Positions 9,250-17,457 of a stretch of DNA of 64,000 nucleotides are shown in pieces. The DNA is from an uncultured SAR86 cluster bacterium (lineage in GTDB: Bacteria; Pseudomonadota; Gammaproteobacteria; Magnimaribacterales; D2472). Position numbers and translations under genes: made by a program. Under the pieces are notes generated by a model. That model had not been told where the DNA came from and ran no database searches. It was given only the letters and a program-made list of their open reading frames with translations. Within the stretch, counting starts at the first letter, position 1. Each line of letters begins with the position of its first letter. The stretch is taken from positions 57,347 to 121,346 of the forward strand of contig CACLBJ010000004.1 of the NCBI GenBank assembly GCA_902605165.1, in the 5' to 3' direction.

Positions 9250-10161
9250 ATGTTTTTAATCAATGAACCAAATGAATTCCCAGAAGAGGCAATTAAAAAA
9301 TTAAGAAATTTTGGAGAAGTTTTTTTTAAAGATAATAAATATGACCCAAATGATATAAAAGTTTTATTTGTTCGTTTAAATGAAATAATTGATGAAAATT
9401 TTTTAGAAAAATTCCCATTATTAACTCACATTGTATGTCCTACAACTGGTCTTAATCATCTAGATCTAAAATTTATAAAGTCAAATCAAATTAAGTTAAT
9501 ATCCTTGAAAGAAAAATTTGAATTTTTAGAGGATATTCATGCTACTGCCGAACATACTATTGCAATAACTCTTGGCCTTTTACGTAAGATTCATCTCGCA
9601 ACAAGATCTGTAGAAAATGGGGTATGGGATAGATATCCATATAAAGGCAATGAAATTTACTCCAAAAAAATATTAATAATTGGTTACGGAAGAATTGGTA
9701 AAAAGGTCGCGAGAATCTTTAGTGCCTTCGGAGCAAAAATATCTGCATATGATACCGATATAAATAAAATTCCATCAGAGTATGCCTGCAATTTTGAGCG
9801 TTCAATGAAGACTGCTGATATTGTAAGCATTCATATTCCTTATAACGATGAAAATAAATTATTTATCAATAAAAAATTAATTAAATCAATGAAAAAAGAA
9901 TCTATTTTAATAAATACCTCGAGAGGTGAAGTTATTGATCAAGATGCACTTGTAAACTCTTTATTAAACCGAGATATTTCTGGAGCAGCATTGGATGTTT
10001 TATGGGATGAGCCCGATCCAATTAATAAAAAATTAAAAGAATTAGTTTTAAATGCAGGAGAAAGAATACTAATAACCCCTCATATAGGTGGTTTTACTAA
10101 TGAGTCTCTTGTAAAAGTTGAAGAGTATGTAACAGATCTTTTAATAGAAGACATTACTTAA
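9250..10161 (+). CDS. D-isomer-specific 2-hydroxyacid dehydrogenase family protein
   Basis: NAD-dependent oxidoreductase of the SerA/phosphoglycerate-dehydrogenase-like family. The Rossmann motif IGYGRIGKKVARIF, the catalytic-arginine segment INTSRGEVIDQDAL, the glutamate region ALDVLWDEP and the histidine segment ITPHIGG are all present. At 303 residues it has no ACT domain, so it is probably not a serine-pathway enzyme. Placed directly after neuA in a glycan locus, it could reduce or oxidise a keto-acid group on a carbohydrate building block; that is inference. The ATG at 9250 follows a 53-base AT-rich spacer. Confidence 0.8.
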   Translation: MFLINEPNEFPEEAIKKLRNFGEVFFKDNKYDPNDIKVLFVRLNEIIDENFLEKFPLLTHIVCPTTGLNHLDLKFIKSNQIKLISLKEKFEFLEDIHATAEHTIAITLGLLRKIHLATRSVENGVWDRYPYKGNEIYSKKILIIGYGRIGKKVARIFSAFGAKISAYDTDINKIPSEYACNFERSMKTADIVSIHIPYNDENKLFINKKLIKSMKKESILINTSRGEVIDQDALVNSLLNRDISGAALDVLWDEPDPINKKLKELVLNAGERILITPHIGGFTNESLVKVEEYVTDLLIEDIT

Positions 10162-10178
10162 AATTATCTTACAAAGAT

Positions 10179-11549
10179 ATGAAAATTTTTTTATCCAATA
10201 ACTCAAACAAATTTCTATATCTACCTATTGAAATCTTTACTCGAGAGTTTCATTCGAAGATTTATCTAGCTCATGAAGCGGTTCAAAAAGGGTGGACTGT
10301 TTTAGTTGGACCTAAGTATGACATAAATCCAATGATGAAATATTTGCCATCAGGAATATATTCCGGAATAGGTTTTCATAAATCTGCAGCTAAACTTGCA
10401 AAGAAAATCAAATCTTTTGGACACAAAGTATTCTCTCAAGATGAGGAAGGCCTTGTAAGACTATCTCCAGAGTTTTATAAAGAATATAGAGTTGATGAGA
10501 ATATTTTTGATAATTCAGATCTAATTTTTTGTTGGGGAAAAAGGCACCAAGAAATAATGGAAGCTATATTCAAAAAATCAAGCAAAATTAGAAGTATTGG
10601 TAATGGCAGAGTTGATATACTAAGCTCAAAGTTAAAGAAAATCTTTGAAAAAGATGCTGAGCTTATTAAGAAAGAAAATGGTAATTTTATTCTAATTAAT
10701 GGTAATTTTGGCTCAGCAAATCATTTTTCAGGTAAAGAAAATTTTTTAAAAGAGCTTGAGTCAAGAGGTTGGCTTGATACTGAACAAAAAAAAGAATATC
10801 AACTTAATAGAATTGAATTTCAAAACAGTATTTTTCTAAAAATGATGAGCTTATCAGTTGAAATTGCAAAAACTGGAAAGAAAATTATAGTTAGACCTCA
10901 CCCATCAGAAAATTTAAATAAATGGAAAGAATTTGTATCTGATTACACTGATAATATTAAGATTATTAGATCAGGAAATGTTATTCCTTGGATCATGGCA
11001 TCCAATTACTTAATTCATAATGGATGCACTACAGCAATAGAGGCAGTTTTAATGGGAAAAGATGTTATTTCTTTTCGTCCATTTAAAAATAAAAGCGTTG
11101 AATCAATTTTGCCTAATGCAATTAGTTCTTGCATGGAAACTCAAGAGAGTGTCTTAAACTATTTAAAAAATGATAAAAATAAATATAGCTTAAATGATGA
11201 AGCCTTAAAAATTCTAAATGACAATATAGAACAAAACTTTCAACATGAAGATGCAACTTCTAGAATTATTAATATGATTGAGAAATTAGAAATTAAAAAA
11301 AGTAGGCCGACTTTCTTATCGAATCTACTTAATGAGATCCTTTTTAGATTAAATCTACTAAAAATGAAAATATCAAGGAAAATTTATAATAGTAACTTTC
11401 AATATGAGCTTATAAAATGTCCTCCTTTAGCAAATACGGAAGTAACAAAGCTTCTTACTGAAATAGCAGACATAAAATCAGAAGATAAAAATTTTGAAGT
11501 ATGTAATTTTAATAAACATAGTATAATCATCCAACCAAAAAATAACTGA
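10179..11549 (+). CDS. Surface-carbohydrate biosynthesis protein, GT-B-like (candidate nonulosonate transferase)
   Basis: Cytoplasmic protein of 456 residues without membrane segments. Its middle resembles the GT-B-like proteins called surface carbohydrate biosynthesis protein and CDP-glycerol-glycerophosphotransferase-like enzymes. IIVRPHPSEN is followed about 40 residues later by LIHNGCTTAIEAVLMGKDVI, the usual donor-binding half of these enzymes. The N terminus (about 1-60) begins with LSNNSNKFLYLPIEIFTREF. It sits just behind neuB-C-A, so transfer of a CMP-nonulosonate or a related unit is a plausible role. No biochemical assignment follows from the sequence. The C-terminal 90 residues are unlike anything I recognise. 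Confidence 0.6.
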   Translation: MKIFLSNNSNKFLYLPIEIFTREFHSKIYLAHEAVQKGWTVLVGPKYDINPMMKYLPSGIYSGIGFHKSAAKLAKKIKSFGHKVFSQDEEGLVRLSPEFYKEYRVDENIFDNSDLIFCWGKRHQEIMEAIFKKSSKIRSIGNGRVDILSSKLKKIFEKDAELIKKENGNFILINGNFGSANHFSGKENFLKELESRGWLDTEQKKEYQLNRIEFQNSIFLKMMSLSVEIAKTGKKIIVRPHPSENLNKWKEFVSDYTDNIKIIRSGNVIPWIMASNYLIHNGCTTAIEAVLMGKDVISFRPFKNKSVESILPNAISSCMETQESVLNYLKNDKNKYSLNDEALKILNDNIEQNFQHEDATSRIINMIEKLEIKKSRPTFLSNLLNEILFRLNLLKMKISRKIYNSNFQYELIKCPPLANTEVTKLLTEIADIKSEDKNFEVCNFNKHSIIIQPKNN

Positions 11550-11561
11550 GTCAGACTTTAT

Positions 11562-12359
11562 ATGAGTGATTTATCTAATCTTAAAGAAAAAGTTAGAAGT
11601 TTTGCAGAGATTCAACCCTGGAATCATAATTTTGTTCTTCCAGATGGAACAGAGACGAGGCCAGGAAAATTTAGTTCTTTTGGTAAGAATATTAATAAAT
11701 TAAAAAGATTAGAACCAATACTAGACTCTATCGATATTTCAGGAAAACGCGTACTCGATTTAGGTTGCAATGAAGGCTTTTTCTCAATTAATCTTGCTGA
11801 GAGAGGTGCTATCGTTCATGGTATCGATGCAGACTATCACAGAATAGAGAAAGCAAAGTTTATTAAAGATGTAATTGCTCAAGATTATGAGATTAAATAC
11901 GAATGTAAAAATTTTCTTAAAGATGAAGATGGGCTTGAAAGTGCAGACGTTATTTTGTGTTTAGGTTTTTTGCATAGAGTGCCTGATCCAATTACTGTTA
12001 TCCAAAAATTAGCTGAACTTCAAGGGATAATAATATTTGAGTGGAAGGCTGAATATTCTGCCAGCAATAAAAATCCTGCAGCTATTTTTTCTAGTCAACC
12101 TATTAACAAAATTGATAGCTATGGCACTGAATACTGGCTTTTAAGCATTGATGCTTTGAAGAAAATTCTTAAACGTTATGGCATGAACTATACATATCCA
12201 GTACCAAATAAGGGAGGCAAACGTGAAATGCTTGTTGCATCAAAATATGAAATAGATGGAATTAGTGTTCAAAATGAAAGATTCCGACTTTTTCTTGGTT
12301 TTATAAGATTACTGAAAGAATCTTTGAAAGCTCTTATAGCCTTGATCAGCGCAAAATAA
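11562..12359 (+). CDS. Class I SAM-dependent methyltransferase (CmoB/DUF1698-like core)
   Basis: SAM-binding motif VLDLGCNEGFFSINLAERG and the following GIDADYHRIEKAKF resemble the CmoB/DUF1698-type methyltransferase core. VILCLGFLHRVPDP is the motif II region. 265 residues, cytoplasmic. As it is embedded among glycan genes, a sugar or lipid-linked acceptor is more likely than tRNA, but this is inference. It overlaps the next gene by one base (TAATG). Confidence 0.72.
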   Translation: MSDLSNLKEKVRSFAEIQPWNHNFVLPDGTETRPGKFSSFGKNINKLKRLEPILDSIDISGKRVLDLGCNEGFFSINLAERGAIVHGIDADYHRIEKAKFIKDVIAQDYEIKYECKNFLKDEDGLESADVILCLGFLHRVPDPITVIQKLAELQGIIIFEWKAEYSASNKNPAAIFSSQPINKIDSYGTEYWLLSIDALKKILKRYGMNYTYPVPNKGGKREMLVASKYEIDGISVQNERFRLFLGFIRLLKESLKALIALISAK

Positions 12360-13072
12360 TGCTTAAAAGAATATACTCAAAATTAAACTTATCTAAGCGT
12401 TATGAGATATATAAAAAAGAAAAAAGCATAAAAAGTGCTCATCATAATCATCGTAAACAGTTCTTAGATGACTACAAAGATATTGATAATATCATAGAAG
12501 GTTTTAGGGCTGGTGGAGGTCTAAAGCATGATTTTCAAAGCTATAAGTTATGGGAACTAAAAAAATATTTAAGACTAAATAGTCCTGAAAGCATTCTTGA
12601 GTTTGGAAGTGGATCTTCGTCATCAATATTTGCAAAATATTCTTTTCAGAATAAAGTTCCTTATACAAGCTATGATGAAAGCAAGCATTGGATTGATAAT
12701 ACTAAAAATATTTTAAATAATAATCTTAATGATAATATCCGTTTTGTTCATGCCGATCGAACTTTTAATTTTGACGAAGAGATTACAACGGTTAACTACA
12801 ATATTGACATAGATGGGTTTTTTGATTTTGTGCTTATTGATGGTCCATCATTACGCATAAATAATATTCGAAGAAAGGATGCTGTGAATGCTGATATTCT
12901 TAAATTATCAGATTTGCCTAAGATTATACTCATTGATGGAAGGAAAAGTACTTTTGAGTATTTAGTTAAAAAGCTAGGAAGCAAATATAAAGCTTTTCCA
13001 TCTAACCTTTTTACTAAGACTTTATTAAAAAGCGGCTATGATTATTTTTCTCGTTTAGAGTTAATTGAGTAG
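12359..13072 (+). CDS. Methyltransferase-fold protein of unknown specificity
   Basis: A Rossmann-like methyltransferase fold is suggested by ILEFGSGSSSSIFA (glycine-rich motif I) and FDFVLIDGPS, the acidic motif seen in many small-molecule methyltransferases. The N-terminal 45 residues are basic and probably extended. 237 residues, no membrane segment or signal peptide. Translationally coupled by a TAATG overlap with the methyltransferase upstream, so the two may work on the same glycan. It is too divergent for a family name. Confidence 0.55.
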   Translation: MLKRIYSKLNLSKRYEIYKKEKSIKSAHHNHRKQFLDDYKDIDNIIEGFRAGGGLKHDFQSYKLWELKKYLRLNSPESILEFGSGSSSSIFAKYSFQNKVPYTSYDESKHWIDNTKNILNNNLNDNIRFVHADRTFNFDEEITTVNYNIDIDGFFDFVLIDGPSLRINNIRRKDAVNADILKLSDLPKIILIDGRKSTFEYLVKKLGSKYKAFPSNLFTKTLLKSGYDYFSRLELIE

Positions 13073-13107
13073 TTTTGTTATAAATTAATATGTCAATAAA
13101 TTTTTAA

Positions 13108-14670
13108 ATGGCTTCTGTAACAATTGAGCAAACCCTTAATAATATTGTTGTGACATGGGTAAAGCGTTTTCTTGATATATTAGTAGTTGTAATAACCGTG
13201 CCTATAATTACCAGACATTTTGGTTTGGAGTTGATAGGTATATGGTTACTAGCTACACAACTGACACAGCATATTTATCTCTTAGAACTAGGAATAAATG
13301 TTAGCTTAACAAGATTTCTTTCGCGCTACAGGGCAAAAAATAATTTAAATTTAGCCTCACAATACTTGTCTACCTCTATTTTGTTTTTGATTTCAATAGG
13401 TTTGTTGATAATTATTGTGTCACCAATAATTGCTTTAATTTTTCAAACTATATTTTCTTTACCTCCCACTATGAATAAAGAAATATTCTGGCTAGTACTA
13501 ATAACAACATGCATCACTGGTTTAAATTTATCTTTCAGAACAGGAGTGGGTATGCTTTCCTCAATACATAAGTTTGATACTCTTGCATTTTGGGAGACAA
13601 TGGCACTTTTAGTTAGATTAATTCTTGTTTGTCTTTGTTTTTATTGGTTTGATCCAAATTTTTTAGTTTTAGCATTAATCACATATATACCTCCACTGAT
13701 ATCTAATCTTATAATCTTCTTAACAGGTAAAAAATTAAATCATGACTTATCTATAAGTAAAAAACTGATATCTAAACAAGTTATAAAAGATATGACCTCA
13801 GTTGGAGGATCAGCATTAGTAATTACTTTAGCAGCTTTAATTGCAAGACAATCCAGTTCAATTCTTGTTGGTTGGGAGTTAGGATATGAGCAAGTTGCTT
13901 CGTTAACTTTCCCTGTTATGGTGGTCTTTGCAATAATGCCTTTCATAAGTATCGGAGCTACCTTGCTTTCCCCAGTTGCCAGCCAACTGGATGCTGAAAA
14001 TAAATATGAATCTTTATATGCAATTTATTCTTTAATTGGAAATTATGTATTTTTACTTGCTTTAATAATTCTATTGGGATTCTATTATATGGGTTTTTAT
14101 ATTTTTGATTTTTGGTTGAGTGGCCCAAAAATAGAGGTAAATTCTATTTTTGATATTTCAAGAAATACTATCATCATATTTTCAGGTGTAGCTATTGCAG
14201 TTCCTGGCTTTATTCTAAGACAAATCCTTATTGCAGTTGGTAATCATTGGAAAGTAGCAATTAGTGAAGTTATTGGAGCAATTATTGGGATTTTGATCGG
14301 TTACTTTTTAATGACAAGTTTTGAGTTAGGAACATCTGGAATGGCAATAGGCATATCTTTAGCATTCATAATCCGAGGAGCAATTTTAATAACTTTTCAG
14401 GCGGCTAGATATTTTTCTGTTTCGTATTTCAAATTATTGTTTGACTGCATTACAAAACCATTATTTATATTAATTTCCTCCATAGTTTTATCAGAAATAT
14501 TACTATCTTTTTTAAATATAAATAATTACATTCTTATCAATATTTTATCTTTTGTTACCATACTTACATGCATGCTAATAGGATTTTGGATATTTTTACT
14601 TCATCAAGATCACAAACAAATGATATTTCAATTTTTTAAAAAAAGATTAAAACATTTTAGAGCCTACTGA
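13108..14670 (+). CDS. wzx: Wzx-type oligosaccharide flippase (MOP superfamily)
   Basis: Polytopic inner-membrane protein of 520 residues with about 12-14 hydrophobic helices. The N-terminal pattern WVKRFLDILVVVITVPIITR...LGINVSLTRFLSRYRA is typical of polysaccharide flippases of the MATE/MOP superfamily. It would move the undecaprenyl-linked repeat unit to the periplasmic face for polymerisation by the Wzy-like protein at 17458. Together with Wzz (863) and WecA (41665) it indicates a Wzx/Wzy-dependent pathway. The specificity for the repeat unit cannot be read from sequence. Confidence 0.8.
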   Translation: MASVTIEQTLNNIVVTWVKRFLDILVVVITVPIITRHFGLELIGIWLLATQLTQHIYLLELGINVSLTRFLSRYRAKNNLNLASQYLSTSILFLISIGLLIIIVSPIIALIFQTIFSLPPTMNKEIFWLVLITTCITGLNLSFRTGVGMLSSIHKFDTLAFWETMALLVRLILVCLCFYWFDPNFLVLALITYIPPLISNLIIFLTGKKLNHDLSISKKLISKQVIKDMTSVGGSALVITLAALIARQSSSILVGWELGYEQVASLTFPVMVVFAIMPFISIGATLLSPVASQLDAENKYESLYAIYSLIGNYVFLLALIILLGFYYMGFYIFDFWLSGPKIEVNSIFDISRNTIIIFSGVAIAVPGFILRQILIAVGNHWKVAISEVIGAIIGILIGYFLMTSFELGTSGMAIGISLAFIIRGAILITFQAARYFSVSYFKLLFDCITKPLFILISSIVLSEILLSFLNINNYILINILSFVTILTCMLIGFWIFLLHQDHKQMIFQFFKKRLKHFRAY

Positions 14671-14703
14671 CAGTAATTTGTAAAAAGTATTCAGGAGCAT
14701 TTT

Positions 14704-15729
14704 ATGAAAATACATATAAAAAGATGGACATTCAAAAAAGGTGATCATTTATGGCTTGAAGATACTAAGCCAGATATGTACAAAGATAATAATGTTTGCG
14801 ATAGTTGCGGCTCACAAATGAAAGAAATAGCAAAAATTGTTAATGATAATAATTCTATAGGGTTGGTTACAGGGCTATGCCCAGAATGTGGGTATGTTAA
14901 AAGAACTCGTAATCTATCAGAGGACTGGTATGCAGATCATTTTGCAAAACGATGGCTTGTCGGAAGTAATCATGAGATAAGCGATCAGCAAATCTTAACT
15001 GAAGATAATTATATCTTTAATAAACTTAAAAAATATGTTCAAAAAAATGGGAATATTCTTGATGCTGGCTGCGGTATAGGTCAAAGATTGCTACCTTTTC
15101 ATAATAATGGATATAAGGTATTTGGTTTTGATCCATCTGAAGAAAGGACAAAGATTGCATCAGAGGTAATGAAAAATATTGAGGTCAATTCAGCTGAGAA
15201 ATACCTACTTGCTACTGATCAAGTATTTGACTTAATTTTTTTCTTTAATGTTTTACAGTTTGTTGAAAACCCTTTTGATGTTATTAAGAAGGCTAGCATG
15301 AAACTTAGGCCGGATGGTTTCTTATTTTTTAGCGTTGGCCAGTTCTATAATGATGCAAATTTTTGCCAGTTTTCTCATATCGGACTTATAAGATCTTTTC
15401 TCAGCTTGTTTACAATGACTGAGCTCTTTAAAGAATTAGACTTATGGCCTGTTGAATATTCTGAATCTCCAATGGAGATTATTCTTCAAAAGGGTGTAAA
15501 GGGACCCCAATCTATGAAAATTATAGAAAATGCTAAAAAAATAACTGAAAAAGATATTAATAAGTATGTAAAGAAAACACTTCAAATGAATAGGTTAAAA
15601 TTCTTTAGAAGAACAAATATAAAATATAATGGTAGAAAAATTACTATTGAAAAAAATAGAAGTTCCTCTAATTTACTTCCTGTTAATTTTAATCATGATG
15701 ATCATGATCTCCCAATTCTATTAAAGTAA
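14704..15729 (+). CDS. SAM-dependent methyltransferase with N-terminal zinc-ribbon-like Cys pairs
   Basis: The first 65 residues carry two CxxC pairs (C32/C35 and C59/C62), consistent with a bound zinc. The core follows, with ILDAGCGIGQRLLPF and FGFDPSEERTKIA as the SAM site, and FFFNVLQFVENPFDVI. A basic tail of about 80 residues ends the protein. An N-terminal zinc site joined to a methyltransferase is known from deoxysugar C-methyltransferases, but the motifs differ, so I leave the substrate open. A purine-rich AGGAG lies upstream of the ATG at 14704. Confidence 0.68.
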   Translation: MKIHIKRWTFKKGDHLWLEDTKPDMYKDNNVCDSCGSQMKEIAKIVNDNNSIGLVTGLCPECGYVKRTRNLSEDWYADHFAKRWLVGSNHEISDQQILTEDNYIFNKLKKYVQKNGNILDAGCGIGQRLLPFHNNGYKVFGFDPSEERTKIASEVMKNIEVNSAEKYLLATDQVFDLIFFFNVLQFVENPFDVIKKASMKLRPDGFLFFSVGQFYNDANFCQFSHIGLIRSFLSLFTMTELFKELDLWPVEYSESPMEIILQKGVKGPQSMKIIENAKKITEKDINKYVKKTLQMNRLKFFRRTNIKYNGRKITIEKNRSSSNLLPVNFNHDDHDLPILLK

Positions 15730-15789
15730 GAGCGCATTTAATTATTTTATTGTATTTTGATATACTGGCAGCAAATTTCAGGGCTAAAG

Positions 15790-16698
15790 ATGATCGATTC
15801 AATTTATAACAAAATAGGTAGTTATAGTAAAAATGGTGATATTTTTACGAGAAACATTGGTTATAAATTAAGAAAAACTATTAGATTAAGTGATTTATAT
15901 AAGAGAAAGATACCATCATCCATCCTTGAAAATGATTATGGAATTAATCTAAAAGATAGTAAAGGATATTGTTCTTTGGACGGTTTAAAATATTTAGAGC
16001 ATACTCAGGACATTATTGACATTACTAAAAGAGAATTTTCTAATCTCGACGTAGAGTCAATTGATTGGAAAGATAAAGATCAATTGTATACTGGTGTTTT
16101 AAATGATTATTTTATAGATAGTAACTCTCCTTTCTTGAAGTTTGTGTTACAGGAAGAGTTAATATTTCCAATAATAAAATACTGTGGATTTATTCCTGTT
16201 TTATCGTATATTGGTGGATGGTATTCACCTGGAAAAAAGACAGAATATTCAAATAGTCAATTATTTCATTGTGACCAGGCTGATATTCGTCAGGTTAAGG
16301 TTTTTGTAAACTGCAGTGAAATTTCTGAAATAGATGGCCCTGTGAATCTTATAGATGCAAAAAACTCTGAAAAAATAAAGGCTACATTAAATTACGATTA
16401 CAGTGATGAGGGACAATGCTTACCAGATAAAGTGATTGAGAAACTTATACCAAAAGACAAATGGATTCCTCAAATTGGTAAAGAGGGAACAGTTTCATTA
16501 AGTGACACAAGTAGGTGCTTTCATTTCGGCAGTCGATTATCAGACAACTCAAATGACAGATTGATGATTATGTTTCAGTTTTTATCTCCATGTGCATTTA
16601 CTCTCCCAGCTAAGTTAAATCAAAAATTACCCCTTTCAGATATAAGTGCTTCAGGATTAAATAAATTAGAAAAGCAAATCTTAGGTGTAGGGATATAG
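15790..16698 (+). CDS. PhyH-like Fe(II)/2-oxoglutarate dioxygenase family protein
   Basis: A facial-triad pattern can be seen: HCD (HxD) in the segment LFHCDQADIRQVK, a distal histidine in RCFHFGSR, and an arginine a few residues further. This spacing and the VKVFVNCSEISEIDGPVNLI strand pair fit phytanoyl-CoA-dioxygenase-like enzymes. About 302 residues, cytoplasmic. I use the ATG at 15790 (CAGGG upstream) instead of an in-frame TTG at 15757. Within a glycan locus it might hydroxylate a sugar, lipid or amino-acid substituent; the substrate is unknown. Confidence 0.6.
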   Translation: MIDSIYNKIGSYSKNGDIFTRNIGYKLRKTIRLSDLYKRKIPSSILENDYGINLKDSKGYCSLDGLKYLEHTQDIIDITKREFSNLDVESIDWKDKDQLYTGVLNDYFIDSNSPFLKFVLQEELIFPIIKYCGFIPVLSYIGGWYSPGKKTEYSNSQLFHCDQADIRQVKVFVNCSEISEIDGPVNLIDAKNSEKIKATLNYDYSDEGQCLPDKVIEKLIPKDKWIPQIGKEGTVSLSDTSRCFHFGSRLSDNSNDRLMIMFQFLSPCAFTLPAKLNQKLPLSDISASGLNKLEKQILGVGI

Positions 16699-16711
16699 AC
16701 CATAACCATTA

Positions 16712-17452
16712 ATGCATTTCCAATCTTCAAATTATTATTTAAAGATTTTTTCTCATTACAAAGTAGCTAGATTTTATTTTGGTAATTTTATAAGATTTTT
16801 AAGTAAGAAAAAATTTCAAAAATCTATTAGTCCCTCAGAGGCTGTAACAATATTTGGAGAAAATTTTTCTAAGCATGGTAATCATTTTATTATTAATTTT
16901 TTAAATGAGTATTCTTTAAATAATAAAATTGATTACATTGAAAGTTCACTTGGAAAGTTCCATAAACAATTTTGTCCAAAGACTACTGAAGAAGCCTTGG
17001 GAGTTTCAACTAAAGGAAATGGATTGAGATTATTCAATTATCCTTGGGGAGTGTTTGGGCGACAAAGATCTATAAAGAGAAAAGACCCAAGAAATTCTAG
17101 ATTCTGCGGACCAAGCACTGAAAAATTCATTATCGATGAAGCCAAAAGTATTATTAAATTATATGTAAAAATCAAAAAAGATGGTTATCAGCCGACAAAA
17201 TATCCTAATTCATTTATTCAAGGTGTTTGGATGATAAAAAAAAATGGAGAAAAAAGATTTGTAGTGCTTCAAGGAAATCATAGAATGGCTGTTCTATCTT
17301 ATTTGGGATACAAAAGCATTGATGTTAGATGTGATATGTTCCCAAACAAATATATTAAAGAAAAAGATTTAAATAGTTGGGTTAATGTCAAATTAAATAA
17401 TGTATCATCTGAAAAAGCTTTGGAGATATTTAATTCATTTTTTAAGTATTGA
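16712..17452 (+). CDS. ParB/sulfiredoxin-fold-like protein of a polysaccharide locus
   Basis: 246 residues, basic, without membrane segments. The C-terminal half contains VLQGNHRMAVLSYLGYKSIDV, which resembles the nucleotide-binding box (GxxR/GCHR type) of the ParB N-terminal/sulfiredoxin fold, after a predicted strand with FIQGVWMIKKNG. ParB-like domains of unknown role do occur in carbohydrate gene clusters. No helix-turn-helix for DNA binding is visible, so plasmid or chromosome partition is unlikely. It might bind or hydrolyse a nucleotide during glycan assembly. The fold call is moderate and the function unknown. Confidence 0.5.
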   Translation: MHFQSSNYYLKIFSHYKVARFYFGNFIRFLSKKKFQKSISPSEAVTIFGENFSKHGNHFIINFLNEYSLNNKIDYIESSLGKFHKQFCPKTTEEALGVSTKGNGLRLFNYPWGVFGRQRSIKRKDPRNSRFCGPSTEKFIIDEAKSIIKLYVKIKKDGYQPTKYPNSFIQGVWMIKKNGEKRFVVLQGNHRMAVLSYLGYKSIDVRCDMFPNKYIKEKDLNSWVNVKLNNVSSEKALEIFNSFFKY

Positions 17453-17457
17453 ATCAA

